From Ruminococcaceae bacterium UBA6392 (GTDB lineage Bacteria > Bacillota > Clostridia > Oscillospirales > Acutalibacteraceae): 9,578 nt of DNA. Of this stretch, positions 1 through 6,013 are shown one piece after another. The notes beneath the pieces were generated by a model. The model was not told the DNA's origin and did not search any database. It saw only the letters and a list, made by a program, of their open reading frames with translations. The position numbers were made by a program, and so were the translations under genes. The stretch spans positions 1,632 through 11,209 of the forward strand of contig DJQG01000129.1 in NCBI GenBank assembly GCA_002438685.1, given 5' to 3'. Position 1 is the first letter of the stretch. The number at the start of each line of letters is the position of its first letter.

Positions 1-356
1 GCGCCGTCGTTGGCGGGGGTCACGCCGCCGTGGGAGCAGGCGATCTTCACATTCAGGTTGGGGTAGCAGATCTCCTGGCGGATCATTTCGCACATGCGGA
101 GGGAGCCGAACACGGCATAGGTGACGACAAACGGGATCTTGCCGCAGGTGGCAAGGCCCGCGGCGACGCCTGCGCCGTTCTGCTCGGCGATGCCGACGTT
201 GATGTACTGCTCGGGCAGCTCCTTGCGGAACTCGCCGGTCTTGCAGCTCTTGCCGATATCAATATCAACGACCAGAATGTCGGGATTTTCCTTGCCGAGC
301 GCGACGATCTCCTTGCCGAAGCCCTCGCGGGTGGCGATCATTTTTTTCTCACTCAT
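1..356 (-). CDS. Transketolase C-terminal subunit (partial, 3' end beyond left edge)
   Basis: This is the second half of a split, thiamine-diphosphate-dependent transketolase of the non-oxidative pentose phosphate pathway. It supplies the Pyr domain that pairs with the PP domain of the N-subunit encoded just upstream. The 118 visible codons start at an ATG (354-356) and are open to the window edge. The visible protein begins MSEKKMIATREGFG. It contains VVDIDIGKSCKTGEF and, at about residues 53-63, NVGIAEQNGAG, which holds the conserved Glu that activates the ThDP aminopyrimidine ring in this family. It breaks off in SHGGVTPANDGA, where relatives continue toward SHQ. An AGGAGG site lies 8 nt before the start and the gap to the N-subunit gene is 17 nt, so the two are very likely co-transcribed. 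Codon use is odd: by hand count about 16 of 118 codons end in A or T, far fewer than in genes further right. A DXS-like or other transketolase-like enzyme is possible but less likely given the separate N-subunit. Confidence 0.95.
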   Translation of the reverse strand, partial: MSEKKMIATREGFGKEIVALGKENPDILVVDIDIGKSCKTGEFRKELPEQYINVGIAEQNGAGVAAGLATCGKIPFVVTYAVFGSLRMCEMIRQEICYPNLNVKIACSHGGVTPANDG

Positions 357-364
357 TGCTCTTC

Positions 365-370
365 CCTCCT
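365..370 (-). promoter_or_regulatory. Ribosome binding site of transketolase C-subunit
   Basis: The minus strand reads AGGAGG here, 8 nt before the ATG at 354-356. It is a near-perfect Shine-Dalgarno site lying in the 17-nt gap after the N-subunit stop codon, and it supports that ATG as the real start. Confidence 0.85.
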
Positions 371-373
371 CGC

Positions 374-1207
374 TTAATCGATCAGCTGGGCCTTGAGCTC
401 AGCCATGGCCTGTGCGTACTGCTCATCATTGGGGGCGACGCCGTGCCAGCCGCACTGGTTCTCCATGAAGGAAACGCCCTTGCCCTTGACACTCTTGGCG
501 ATTATTGCGGTGGGCTTGCCCTTGAATTCGATAGCCGCGTTGAATGCCGCATCCATCTCATCGAAGCTGTCCGCATATATCTCAAGAACATTCCAGCCGA
601 AAGCCTTGAACTTCTCGGCTATCGGATAAGGCGAATTGACCTCTGCGATCGTTCCGTCTATCTGAAGGTTGTTGTTGTCGACAACTGCAACGAGATTATC
701 AAGTCCCTTGGCGCAGGCATACATCGCAGCCTCCCAGACCTGACCCTCCTGAATTTCGCCGTCGCCGAGGATAGCATAAACTCTAAAGTTTTTGCCCGAA
801 AGCTTTGCACCCAGTGCCATACCGACAGCCACGGATATTCCCTGACCGAGCGAACCTGTGCTTGCGTCAACGCCGGGAACGGTTCTCATGTTCGGGTGAC
901 CCTGGAGTCTCGAATCGCTCTTCCTGAGAGTCTTGAGTTCTTCAACAGGGAAATATCCTCTGTGAGCGAGCACGGAATAATAAGCAGGCGCGGCATGACC
1001 TTTTGACATAACGAGCCTGTCCCTGTCTTCCCACTGCGGATTCTTGGGGTCGATGTTGAGCCGATGAAAATAGAGGTAAGTGAGGATATCGGCTATCGAA
1101 AGCGAGCCGCCCGGATGACCGGACTTTGCGTTGTAAATGCCCTCAATTGCGCCCATTCTTACCTTACAAGCTTTGATCTTCAACTGTTTGCTGACAATTG
1201 TGTCCAC
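374..1207 (-). CDS. Transketolase N-terminal subunit
   Basis: The product is the PP-domain half of a two-subunit transketolase, which moves two-carbon ketol units between sugar phosphates using ThDP and Mg2+ in the cytoplasm. From a GTG start at 1205-1207 it has 277 residues, the usual size for this half. SGHPGG is at about 29-34. The ThDP/metal motif runs from GDGE (148-151) to the NNN at 178-180. MSKGHAAPAYY (67-77) and STGSLGQG (116-123) are also typical. The start was chosen because AGGAGG lies 8 nt before this GTG. A longer frame to a TTG at 1241-1243 would put that site inside the gene and overlap the HAD stop. The HAD gene ends 26 nt upstream and the C-subunit begins 17 nt downstream. 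Codon use is mixed in the first four fifths and turns strongly C/G-ending in roughly the last 50 codons, matching the C-subunit gene. Confidence 0.96.
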   Translation of the reverse strand: MDTIVSKQLKIKACKVRMGAIEGIYNAKSGHPGGSLSIADILTYLYFHRLNIDPKNPQWEDRDRLVMSKGHAAPAYYSVLAHRGYFPVEELKTLRKSDSRLQGHPNMRTVPGVDASTGSLGQGISVAVGMALGAKLSGKNFRVYAILGDGEIQEGQVWEAAMYACAKGLDNLVAVVDNNNLQIDGTIAEVNSPYPIAEKFKAFGWNVLEIYADSFDEMDAAFNAAIEFKGKPTAIIAKSVKGKGVSFMENQCGWHGVAPNDEQYAQAMAELKAQLID

Positions 1208-1215
1208 AACAGCCA

Positions 1216-1221
1216 CCTCCT
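1216..1221 (-). promoter_or_regulatory. Ribosome binding site deciding the transketolase N-subunit start
   Basis: The minus strand reads AGGAGG followed by TGGCTGTT and then GTG, a spacing of 8 nt. This strong site makes the GTG at 1205-1207 the best start and argues against the upstream in-frame TTG at 1241-1243. Confidence 0.85.
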
Positions 1222-1233
1222 GTAATACCGTAT

Positions 1234-2058
1234 TTATTGGCAATTATTTTCAATATATTCAAGAAAATCGGCAACGGCACCGTGATTGCAGTGACATGCA
1301 ACAAATGTTGCAGCGTCTTTCATCGCCTGCGGAGCCTGCCCGCAGACCGCCGGAACGCCGACACTCTTTATCATATCATAGTCGTTGAAATAGTCTCCGA
1401 TAGCGCCCGTATGCTCATGCGGAATACCGAGCATATCGGCTATTTCAAGCACCGCAGTGCCCTTGTTTGTGCCTTCGAGAAGCATCTCATAGCTCGCTAC
1501 CGAGGACGACATATATGTAACGCCCGAATGGTCTATCGAATTAAGATACTTCACCATTCGCGAAACCATCGGCGGAAGCCCCATAAATATGACCTTGCCC
1601 CAATTGCTCTTCGGGACATCTTCGAATTTTCTGAAGCTCTGGTGCGGTATTCCGTCCGCCAGCGACATCGCGCCGCTGAAAACTCCGGGATTCAGAATAA
1701 ATATCTCTCTATCGGTGCATATCTCTATCTGGATCAGCGGAAAGCGCTCATTCACTCGTCTTACTATATCTATGCCGCGTTCGTCAATTGAATGAAACGA
1801 AAGCATCTTTTCATGCTCATAGTCATAGATTCCAGCGCCGTTTAAGATAACTGCAGGCGTGGATTTTATCGGCAAGCGCTCATAATGCTTTCTGAGCGAA
1901 GATATATTTCTTCCGGAAGCAAGAGTAAAATTGCCTCCGAGATCTTCAACAAAATGTGTAATGGCTTTGAGATTCCGTTCGGGCAGCATTCTGAGTTTTG
2001 TATTCAAAGTGCCGTCAACATCGGAAACTATCAGCCAATCGGAAAAATCTGTTTTCAT
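1234..2058 (-). CDS. Cof-type HAD-superfamily (IIB) phosphatase
   Basis: This is a haloacid-dehalogenase-fold hydrolase that probably removes phosphate from a small phosphorylated metabolite. From the ATG at 2056-2058 it has 274 residues, normal for Cof/HAD-IIB proteins. Motif I is SDVDGTL with nucleophile Asp13 and acid/base Asp15. Motif II is TLASGR with Ser48. Motif III Lys199 lies in EGTNKGTA. Motif IV is GDYFNDYDM with Asp222 and Asp226. Between motifs II and III lies a long C2-type cap, which sets substrate choice; the substrate cannot be read from sequence. A GTG at 2065-2067 is an alternative start that overlaps the rluD stop as GTGA. Neither start has a strong Shine-Dalgarno; I prefer the ATG, with GTGA 5 nt upstream. 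Its place before the transketolase genes might suggest a sugar-phosphate substrate, but that is only a guess. Confidence 0.9.
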   Translation of the reverse strand: MKTDFSDWLIVSDVDGTLNTKLRMLPERNLKAITHFVEDLGGNFTLASGRNISSLRKHYERLPIKSTPAVILNGAGIYDYEHEKMLSFHSIDERGIDIVRRVNERFPLIQIEICTDREIFILNPGVFSGAMSLADGIPHQSFRKFEDVPKSNWGKVIFMGLPPMVSRMVKYLNSIDHSGVTYMSSSVASYEMLLEGTNKGTAVLEIADMLGIPHEHTGAIGDYFNDYDMIKSVGVPAVCGQAPQAMKDAATFVACHCNHGAVADFLEYIENNCQ

Positions 2059-2063
2059 ATCTC

Positions 2064-2999
2064 TCACTTTCTGATTTTTCTTAAAAAGTTCTCGAAATAT
2101 TCAGGCAGCTCAGACGAAAGCTCAATTCTCTCCCCCGTCACGGGATGATCAAAACCGAGAAGCCTTGCGTGCAGGCATTGACCGCCGAGCTCCGTTATGA
2201 CATTTTTCGGACCGTAGACTGCATCGCCTGCTACCGGATGACCTATATATGCCATATGGACTCTTATCTGATGAGTCCGTCCAGTTTCGAGGCGCAGCCT
2301 TACAAAAGAAAACTTTTCAAATTCTTCTACTGTGTAATAATGTGTAACCGCAGGACGGGAATTTTTGTCCGTCACTGCCATTTTCTTTCTGTCGTTAGAG
2401 TTTCTGCCTATCGGTGCGTCTATTATACCCTCGGGCTCACGCAATTTTCCGTAGACAACCGCCGCATATTCGCGCGTCAGGCTGTGTTCTTTTATCTGAT
2501 GTGCAAGCGACGCATGAGCCATGTCATTTTTGGCAACAAGCAGAAGACCGCTTGTATCCTTGTCTATCCTGTGGACTATGCCCGGGCGCAAAACGCCGTT
2601 TATCCCCGAAAGACTGCTTCCGCAATGATATAAAAGCGCGTTGACGAGCGTTCCGCTTCTGTTGCCGGGCGCGGGATGGACAACCATTCCCTTAGGTTTG
2701 TTGACAACGAGCATACAGTCGTCTTCATATCTTATATCGAGCGGAATATTTTCCGGCTGCGCCGTATCGTCCTGAGCAGGCTCGATGTAAACAGACACTT
2801 CATCGTCCGCTTTCGGCTTGAAGCTCTTGCCGACAATTTTGCCGTTTACGGTTATGCAGCCGTTTTCAGCCATATGCTGGATACGCGAACGGGAAAGATC
2901 GGGAAAAGCATCGGCGACCGTGCGGTCTATACGCTGATTGGCTGTTTCGGAATCAACCGAGAAGCTCAGCGAATAACCGCCCGGCAAAAGCTCAGACAT
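2064..2999 (-). CDS. rluD: RluD/YlyB-family 23S rRNA pseudouridine synthase
   Basis: The enzyme isomerises uridine to pseudouridine in structured RNA, probably 23S rRNA. The chosen ATG (2997-2999) gives 311 residues, normal for the family. An S4-type RNA-binding domain covers about residues 20-75 (SRSRIQHMAENGCITVNGK). The catalytic domain follows, with VVNKPKGMVVHPAPGN at 98-113, the signature HRIDKDTSGLLLVAK at 143-157 with catalytic Asp146, and ETGRTHQIRVHMAYIGHPV near 254-272. A GGAG site 9 nt upstream supports this start. The frame stays open further up to 3038, but the earlier ATG at 3006-3008 abuts GGAG with no spacing, and a start at 3038 would overlap lspA by 47 nt. With the chosen start the overlap with lspA is 8 nt, suggesting translational coupling. 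lspA followed by this gene is a classic Firmicutes order (ylyB in Bacillus). The exact target uridines cannot be told from sequence. Confidence 0.96.
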   Translation of the reverse strand: MSELLPGGYSLSFSVDSETANQRIDRTVADAFPDLSRSRIQHMAENGCITVNGKIVGKSFKPKADDEVSVYIEPAQDDTAQPENIPLDIRYEDDCMLVVNKPKGMVVHPAPGNRSGTLVNALLYHCGSSLSGINGVLRPGIVHRIDKDTSGLLLVAKNDMAHASLAHQIKEHSLTREYAAVVYGKLREPEGIIDAPIGRNSNDRKKMAVTDKNSRPAVTHYYTVEEFEKFSFVRLRLETGRTHQIRVHMAYIGHPVAGDAVYGPKNVITELGGQCLHARLLGFDHPVTGERIELSSELPEYFENFLRKIRK

Positions 3000-3510
3000 T
3001 TTTTTCATCTCCGCCGTTTTCGGCTTTCTTGTCGTCATCGGACAGATATTTCTTGTTTTCTCTTATCAAGTCATATACCGTCTTGATAATAAGCAATGCT
3101 GCTCCGACGGTAACGCAGCAATCGGCAAAGTTAAAAACCGCAAAGTTGACAAAGGTAGGCTCGATATAATCGACAACAAAGCCTCTCGCTACGCGGTCAA
3201 TGAAGTTGCCTGCTCCGCCGGCTATCACAACAGCGACGCACCAGTAAATAAAGCCCGGCTTTATTTTTTTAGTCATGAGCAGGAAAATGAACATGACTAT
3301 AACAACAGCTGTGAAAATTGTCAGGAAAACCGTCTGATTCTGCATTGAGCTGAACGCCGCACCTGTGTTTTCGACATAGCGTATACGGATAAGACCGAAA
3401 AGAATATCCATGCTGCCGCCTGCCGCAAAGCGATTGACGACAGCAACTTTTATGACCTGGTCAATCGCCACAAGTGCAGCAATCACCAAAAGAGTTATTG
3501 CTTGAATCAT
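2992..3510 (-). CDS. lspA: Lipoprotein signal peptidase (signal peptidase II)
   Basis: LspA is an integral-membrane aspartyl protease that cuts the signal peptide of prolipoproteins just before the lipid-modified Cys. The 172-residue protein shows four hydrophobic segments, at about 4-25, 60-79, 86-102 and 128-147. The conserved blocks are present: AIDQVIK (15-21), VENTGAAFS (46-54), GGAGNFIDR (98-106), VVDYI with catalytic Asp114, and FNFAD with catalytic Asp130. The charged tail after residue 149 (ENKKYLSDDDKKAENGGDEK) is somewhat longer than in minimal LspA proteins and should face the cytoplasm. The ATG start has TGAGG 5 nt upstream. The gene begins 14 nt after divIVA and its end overlaps rluD by 8 nt, so it is clearly within the cluster. 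Confidence 0.97.
   Translation of the reverse strand: MIQAITLLVIAALVAIDQVIKVAVVNRFAAGGSMDILFGLIRIRYVENTGAAFSSMQNQTVFLTIFTAVVIVMFIFLLMTKKIKPGFIYWCVAVVIAGGAGNFIDRVARGFVVDYIEPTFVNFAVFNFADCCVTVGAALLIIKTVYDLIRENKKYLSDDDKKAENGGDEKNV
3009..3012 (-). promoter_or_regulatory. Ribosome binding site deciding the rluD start
   Basis: GGAG on the minus strand (within GGAGATGA) lies inside the 3' end of lspA, 9 nt before the ATG at 2997-2999. It selects that ATG over the two in-frame upstream ATGs, one of which directly touches the site. Confidence 0.7.
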
Positions 3511-3524
3511 AAAAACCTCAAAAC

Positions 3525-4736
3525 TTATTTTTTGAAAAAGCCTCTGAAACGTGAGTGGCGGATATGACCGTCATCGTCATCATCGTCGTCGTTTAAAAAA
3601 TCGTCAACATTGACAGGCGCATCCAAATCATCATCCGTGTCGGCGTCTTCAAATTCATCGGGAGTAATATGATGCTTGATATCGCGAACATTTATCACAA
3701 AACCATTCGCAGACGAATCATCATCCGATTCGTCGGAATCGGGTACTGTGTCTTCTGCCGCAGACATCGGGTCATATGTATCTTCTGCTCCGAAAGACTG
3801 CTTGAGTATATCATTTGCCACTATCTCATCGGGAGCCGCCGTTTCTTCGCTGAATTCGGATTCACCGGCAAATGCGGTAATCAATTCGTCGGGAGCGGAA
3901 TCTTTTGCATCAGATTCAACGTTCTCCGCCGGAGCTTCATCTTTTTCAGACTCTTCGGGCTCAGCGTCTTCGGATTTTTCAGGTTTCTCGATGACAACAT
4001 CATTATCCGAACTCGCATCATCTTCAACCTGAGCCGAATTTCCGGAAATATACTCATCGGTATTTATTGTCGGAACCGTCGGCATCTCCTGCTTCTGAGG
4101 AAGCGAAGAAATAAGCTCAATATGCTTTTGATAGGCGTCGAGAATAAAATTGCGGAATGCGGAAACTTCGCCTTCAAGCTTTTCAAGTGTAGCGGAATTC
4201 ACACGTATATCGGCATTTATTCTGTCGAGCTCAAGCTGCGCATTCTTCTTGGCGCTTTCAATTATCTCGTTAGCCTTTGTCTCGGCATTGCTTATCATAG
4301 CGGAAGCGGTACGCTCCGCGGAAGTTATACGCTCGGTGGCGTTACGGTTCGATTCCTCTGTAAGCTGAGAAGCCTTTACGGACGCAGCGGTCTCGAGAAC
4401 ATCGGCTCTGTTCTGTGCCGACGCGATCAGCTCCTGCGCTTTCTTTTCAGCTGAATCAAGCTGCTCCTGCGCGCTCTGCTGAGATTCGCGCTGAATTTTA
4501 TCCGCCATACGCTCGGCAGTAAGCAAGGCGCGTCTGATATTATCCTCGTCCTTCTTATACTGAGAGACTCTCTCGGCAAGAAGGCTTATTTTTTTCACAA
4601 GGTCTCCGTTCTCTCTGAACACCTGCTCATAAGACGCGGCGACTTCGCTTAGAAACGAATCAACGTCGCCGGCTTCATAAGTCCCGCGACCCGCAGAAAT
4701 AAAACGATGCGATCTGATCTGTTCAGGTTTAAGCAT
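3525..4736 (-). CDS. divIVA: DivIVA-domain cell division/polarity protein with hendecad coiled coil and acidic tail
   Basis: DivIVA proteins gather at curved membranes of septa and poles and recruit division and wall-growth factors. This one has 403 residues, against roughly 160-170 in Bacillus. Residues 1-60 match the N-terminal lipid-binding domain: MLKPEQIRSHRF, RGTYEAGDVDSFLSEV, then an early coiled coil. Residues 75-173 form about nine consecutive 11-residue repeats of pattern xxxAxxxIxSA. A further helix runs to about 210. The rest, about 215-385, is very rich in Asp, Glu and Ser and looks disordered. Near the end is a run of seven Asp (3570-3590), followed by the basic, aromatic tip RHSRFRGFFKK. 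The Phe of the Bacillus FRG membrane loop aligns with Gly here (SAGRGTY). The start has AAGAGGTG about 8 nt upstream. The position 30 nt after sepF and 14 nt before lspA supports the assignment. The coiled coil could also produce weak matches to V-ATPase subunit E or ATP synthase b, which I consider false. Confidence 0.93.
   Translation of the reverse strand: MLKPEQIRSHRFISAGRGTYEAGDVDSFLSEVAASYEQVFRENGDLVKKISLLAERVSQYKKDEDNIRRALLTAERMADKIQRESQQSAQEQLDSAEKKAQELIASAQNRADVLETAASVKASQLTEESNRNATERITSAERTASAMISNAETKANEIIESAKKNAQLELDRINADIRVNSATLEKLEGEVSAFRNFILDAYQKHIELISSLPQKQEMPTVPTINTDEYISGNSAQVEDDASSDNDVVIEKPEKSEDAEPEESEKDEAPAENVESDAKDSAPDELITAFAGESEFSEETAAPDEIVANDILKQSFGAEDTYDPMSAAEDTVPDSDESDDDSSANGFVINVRDIKHHITPDEFEDADTDDDLDAPVNVDDFLNDDDDDDDGHIRHSRFRGFFKK
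3570..3590 (-). repeat. Seven-Asp run (GAC/GAT trinucleotide tract) in divIVA
   Basis: Seven consecutive Asp codons in mixed GAC and GAT form lie about 15 residues before the DivIVA C-terminus. The tract is imperfect at DNA level, which lowers its tendency to slip in replication. It is part of the long acidic tail and directly precedes a basic tip. Confidence 0.8.
4218..4514 (-). repeat. Hendecad (11-residue) repeat array in DivIVA
   Basis: DivIVA residues 75-173 divide without gaps into nine 11-residue units, for example QQSAQEQLDSA, EKKAQELIASA, ERTASAMISNA and ETKANEIIESA. Ala is fixed or nearly fixed at unit position 4; position 8 is often Ile, Leu or another hydrophobic residue; Ser-Ala commonly ends the unit. 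An 11-residue period suggests a coiled coil with little or right-handed supercoil rather than an ordinary heptad coil. The DNA copies (33 bp each) have diverged, so the repeat is clear at protein level only. Confidence 0.85.
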
Positions 4737-4742
4737 TATCTA

Positions 4743-4750
4743 CACCTCTT
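4743..4750 (-). promoter_or_regulatory. Ribosome binding site of divIVA
   Basis: AAGAGGTG on the minus strand lies in the 30-nt gap after sepF. Its GAGG core is 8 nt before the divIVA ATG. No promoter is visible in the gap. Confidence 0.7.
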
Positions 4751-4766
4751 AAATGGGAAATAAATA

Positions 4767-5258
4767 TCAATCAAAATAGCCTTCGCTCATGCTCTCGATG
4801 TCTTCGAGCACATCACCTGAAAGCGGGACGCTGTCGGGGGTGATGATATAAGCCTTGCCGGCAACTTTTTTGATATCTCCGGAATTTGCATATGCAACGC
4901 CGGAAAGGAAGTCGATAATGCGTCTTGAATCGTCCGCAGGACAGGTCTCAAGATTAAGAATAACTATTCTCTTCTCGTTGAGTACATCTGCAACACTCTG
5001 AACGTCAAGATATCTGTCAAGCTTCTTGAGCACAACAGGAGTGCGGCTCGAAGAACGCAGATCAACTATATTGGGCGTCGAAGAGATCGACGACGTTCTC
5101 GAAGAAGCACTGAAATCACTGAATGACTTAGAAGACTCTGTGCTGTCGGACGAATAAGTGTCGTCCGCCGAATCGTCGTAAACGTTTTCGATATCCTCGT
5201 CGATAGTGTCCTCGTCAGAATTGTCAATGAAGTTTTTCACCTTGTCAAAGATTCCCAT
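4767..5258 (-). CDS. sepF: Cell division protein SepF
   Basis: SepF binds the C-terminal tail of FtsZ, polymerises into arcs or rings, and anchors the Z ring to the membrane. The 163-residue protein has the standard layout. Residues 1-11 (MGIFDKVKNFI) form the amphipathic membrane-binding helix. Residues 12-60 are an acidic, Ser-rich and probably disordered linker (DEDTIDEDIENVYDD and a run of Ser-rich sequence). The globular SepF core covers about 63-150, including PVVLKKLDRYLDVQSVAD, the central strand KRIVILNLE (96-104), RRIIDFLSGVAYANSGDIKKVA (112-133) and KAYIITPDSV. The ATG has GGGAGG 8 nt upstream. It follows yggS by 29 nt and precedes divIVA by 30 nt. The YggT/YlmG and YlmH genes found between sepF and divIVA in many Firmicutes are missing here. 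Confidence 0.97.
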   Translation of the reverse strand: MGIFDKVKNFIDNSDEDTIDEDIENVYDDSADDTYSSDSTESSKSFSDFSASSRTSSISSTPNIVDLRSSSRTPVVLKKLDRYLDVQSVADVLNEKRIVILNLETCPADDSRRIIDFLSGVAYANSGDIKKVAGKAYIITPDSVPLSGDVLEDIESMSEGYFD

Positions 5259-5266
5259 GATATTTT

Positions 5267-5272
5267 CCTCCC
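5267..5272 (-). promoter_or_regulatory. Ribosome binding site of sepF
   Basis: The minus strand reads GGGAGG, 8 nt before the sepF ATG, inside the 29-nt gap that follows yggS. Confidence 0.75.
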
Positions 5273-5287
5273 GTATTTATAAAGAAA

Positions 5288-6013
5288 TCAATATTGCCTG
5301 TCTCCGAATATCGCCGAGCCTATACGCACAAGCGTTGAGCCCGCCGCTATTGCCTCTTTGAAATCACCGGACATACCCATAGACAGAATGTCCATATCTA
5401 TATTATCCATTTTTTTGGCACCGATGTCAATAAACAGTTTGTGCATATTATCAAAAACACACTGATTTTTCGCAGAATCTTTAAAATTCGGTGCCACAGT
5501 CATCATACCTTTGACTTTGACAAACCGGAGTTCCGCTATTTTCCCGAGCTGGTCTGCAACTTCGTCTGCGGAATATCCAAATTTATTTTCGTCCTCGCCG
5601 ATGTTGACCTCGAGCAATATATCGGTCGTTATCCCCTGCTCGCCCGAGCGGCGGCTTATCTGCTGAGCGGTCTCGAACGAATCAACGCTCTGGATCATGT
5701 CGACCTGACCGACTATCTTTTTTATCTTATTGCTCTGCAGATGGCCGATAAGATGAAGCTTGCAGTGCTCAAGATTGAGCGCAGGACGCTTGAGCAGGAC
5801 TTCCTGTACCTTGTTTTCGCCGATGAGATCGACTCCGCAGGCAATAGCGTGATTTATAAGCTCGACAGAAACAGTCTTTGTCACCGCCATAAGCTTTACT
5901 TTCTGCGGGTCTCTGCCGCTCTTAAAAGCGGTTTCGGCTATCTCGTCGCGAACCTTTTTCAGGTTGTCCTCAAGGAGCCCCAGACGCGCATCAGTAACTG
6001 ATAAGTTTTCCAT
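5288..6013 (-). CDS. yggS: YggS/YlmE-family PLP homeostasis protein (PLPBP)
   Basis: This protein binds pyridoxal 5'-phosphate in a TIM-barrel fold like the alanine racemase N-domain. It has no established catalytic activity and is known to keep PLP and amino-acid pools in balance. The 241-residue protein has the PLP lysine Lys46 in LMAVTKT. It also has GENKVQEVLLKRP (about 65-77), HLIGHLQSNKIKKIV (87-101), LLEVNIGEDENKFGY (near 133-147), GMMTVAP and the phosphate-binding end block LSMGMSGDFKEAIAAGSTLVRIGSAIFG. All are family signatures. The ATG lies inside the last codons of the adaptor gene (23-nt overlap) with AGGA 8 nt upstream, suggesting coupled translation. yggS next to sepF is a very widespread arrangement in Firmicutes and Actinobacteria; the functional reason is not established. 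Confidence 0.97.
   Translation of the reverse strand: MENLSVTDARLGLLEDNLKKVRDEIAETAFKSGRDPQKVKLMAVTKTVSVELINHAIACGVDLIGENKVQEVLLKRPALNLEHCKLHLIGHLQSNKIKKIVGQVDMIQSVDSFETAQQISRRSGEQGITTDILLEVNIGEDENKFGYSADEVADQLGKIAELRFVKVKGMMTVAPNFKDSAKNQCVFDNMHKLFIDIGAKKMDNIDMDILSMGMSGDFKEAIAAGSTLVRIGSAIFGDRQY

Noticed and set aside
356..1006. 216-codon plus-strand frame opposite the transketolase N-subunit
   Set aside because: The minus-strand frame encodes clear ThDP-enzyme motifs, and the plus frame shows no family resemblance.
1208..1243. TTG start for the transketolase N-subunit
   Set aside because: The AGGAGG at 1216-1221 would lie inside the gene, and it is spaced ideally for the GTG at 1205-1207.
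3000..3038. Longer rluD start adding 13 residues (MTTRKPKTAEMKK)
   Set aside because: It would overlap lspA by 47 nt and make the well-placed GGAG at 3009-3012 internal. The extra residues match no part of the S4 domain.
3570..3590. GAC/GAT tract as a phase-variable microsatellite
   Set aside because: The tract mixes GAC and GAT, is only seven units long, and changes in multiples of 3 would not shift the frame. It is better seen as an acidic protein segment.
3669..4454. 261-codon plus-strand frame opposite divIVA
   Set aside because: The repetitive Ala/Glu/Asp codons of divIVA avoid stops on the other strand. The product is an Ile/Arg/Phe-rich string without domains.
5259..5287. Possible promoter or terminator between yggS and sepF
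   Set aside because: The 29-nt gap holds the sepF ribosome binding site and little else. There is no hairpin plus T-run and no -35/-10 pair.
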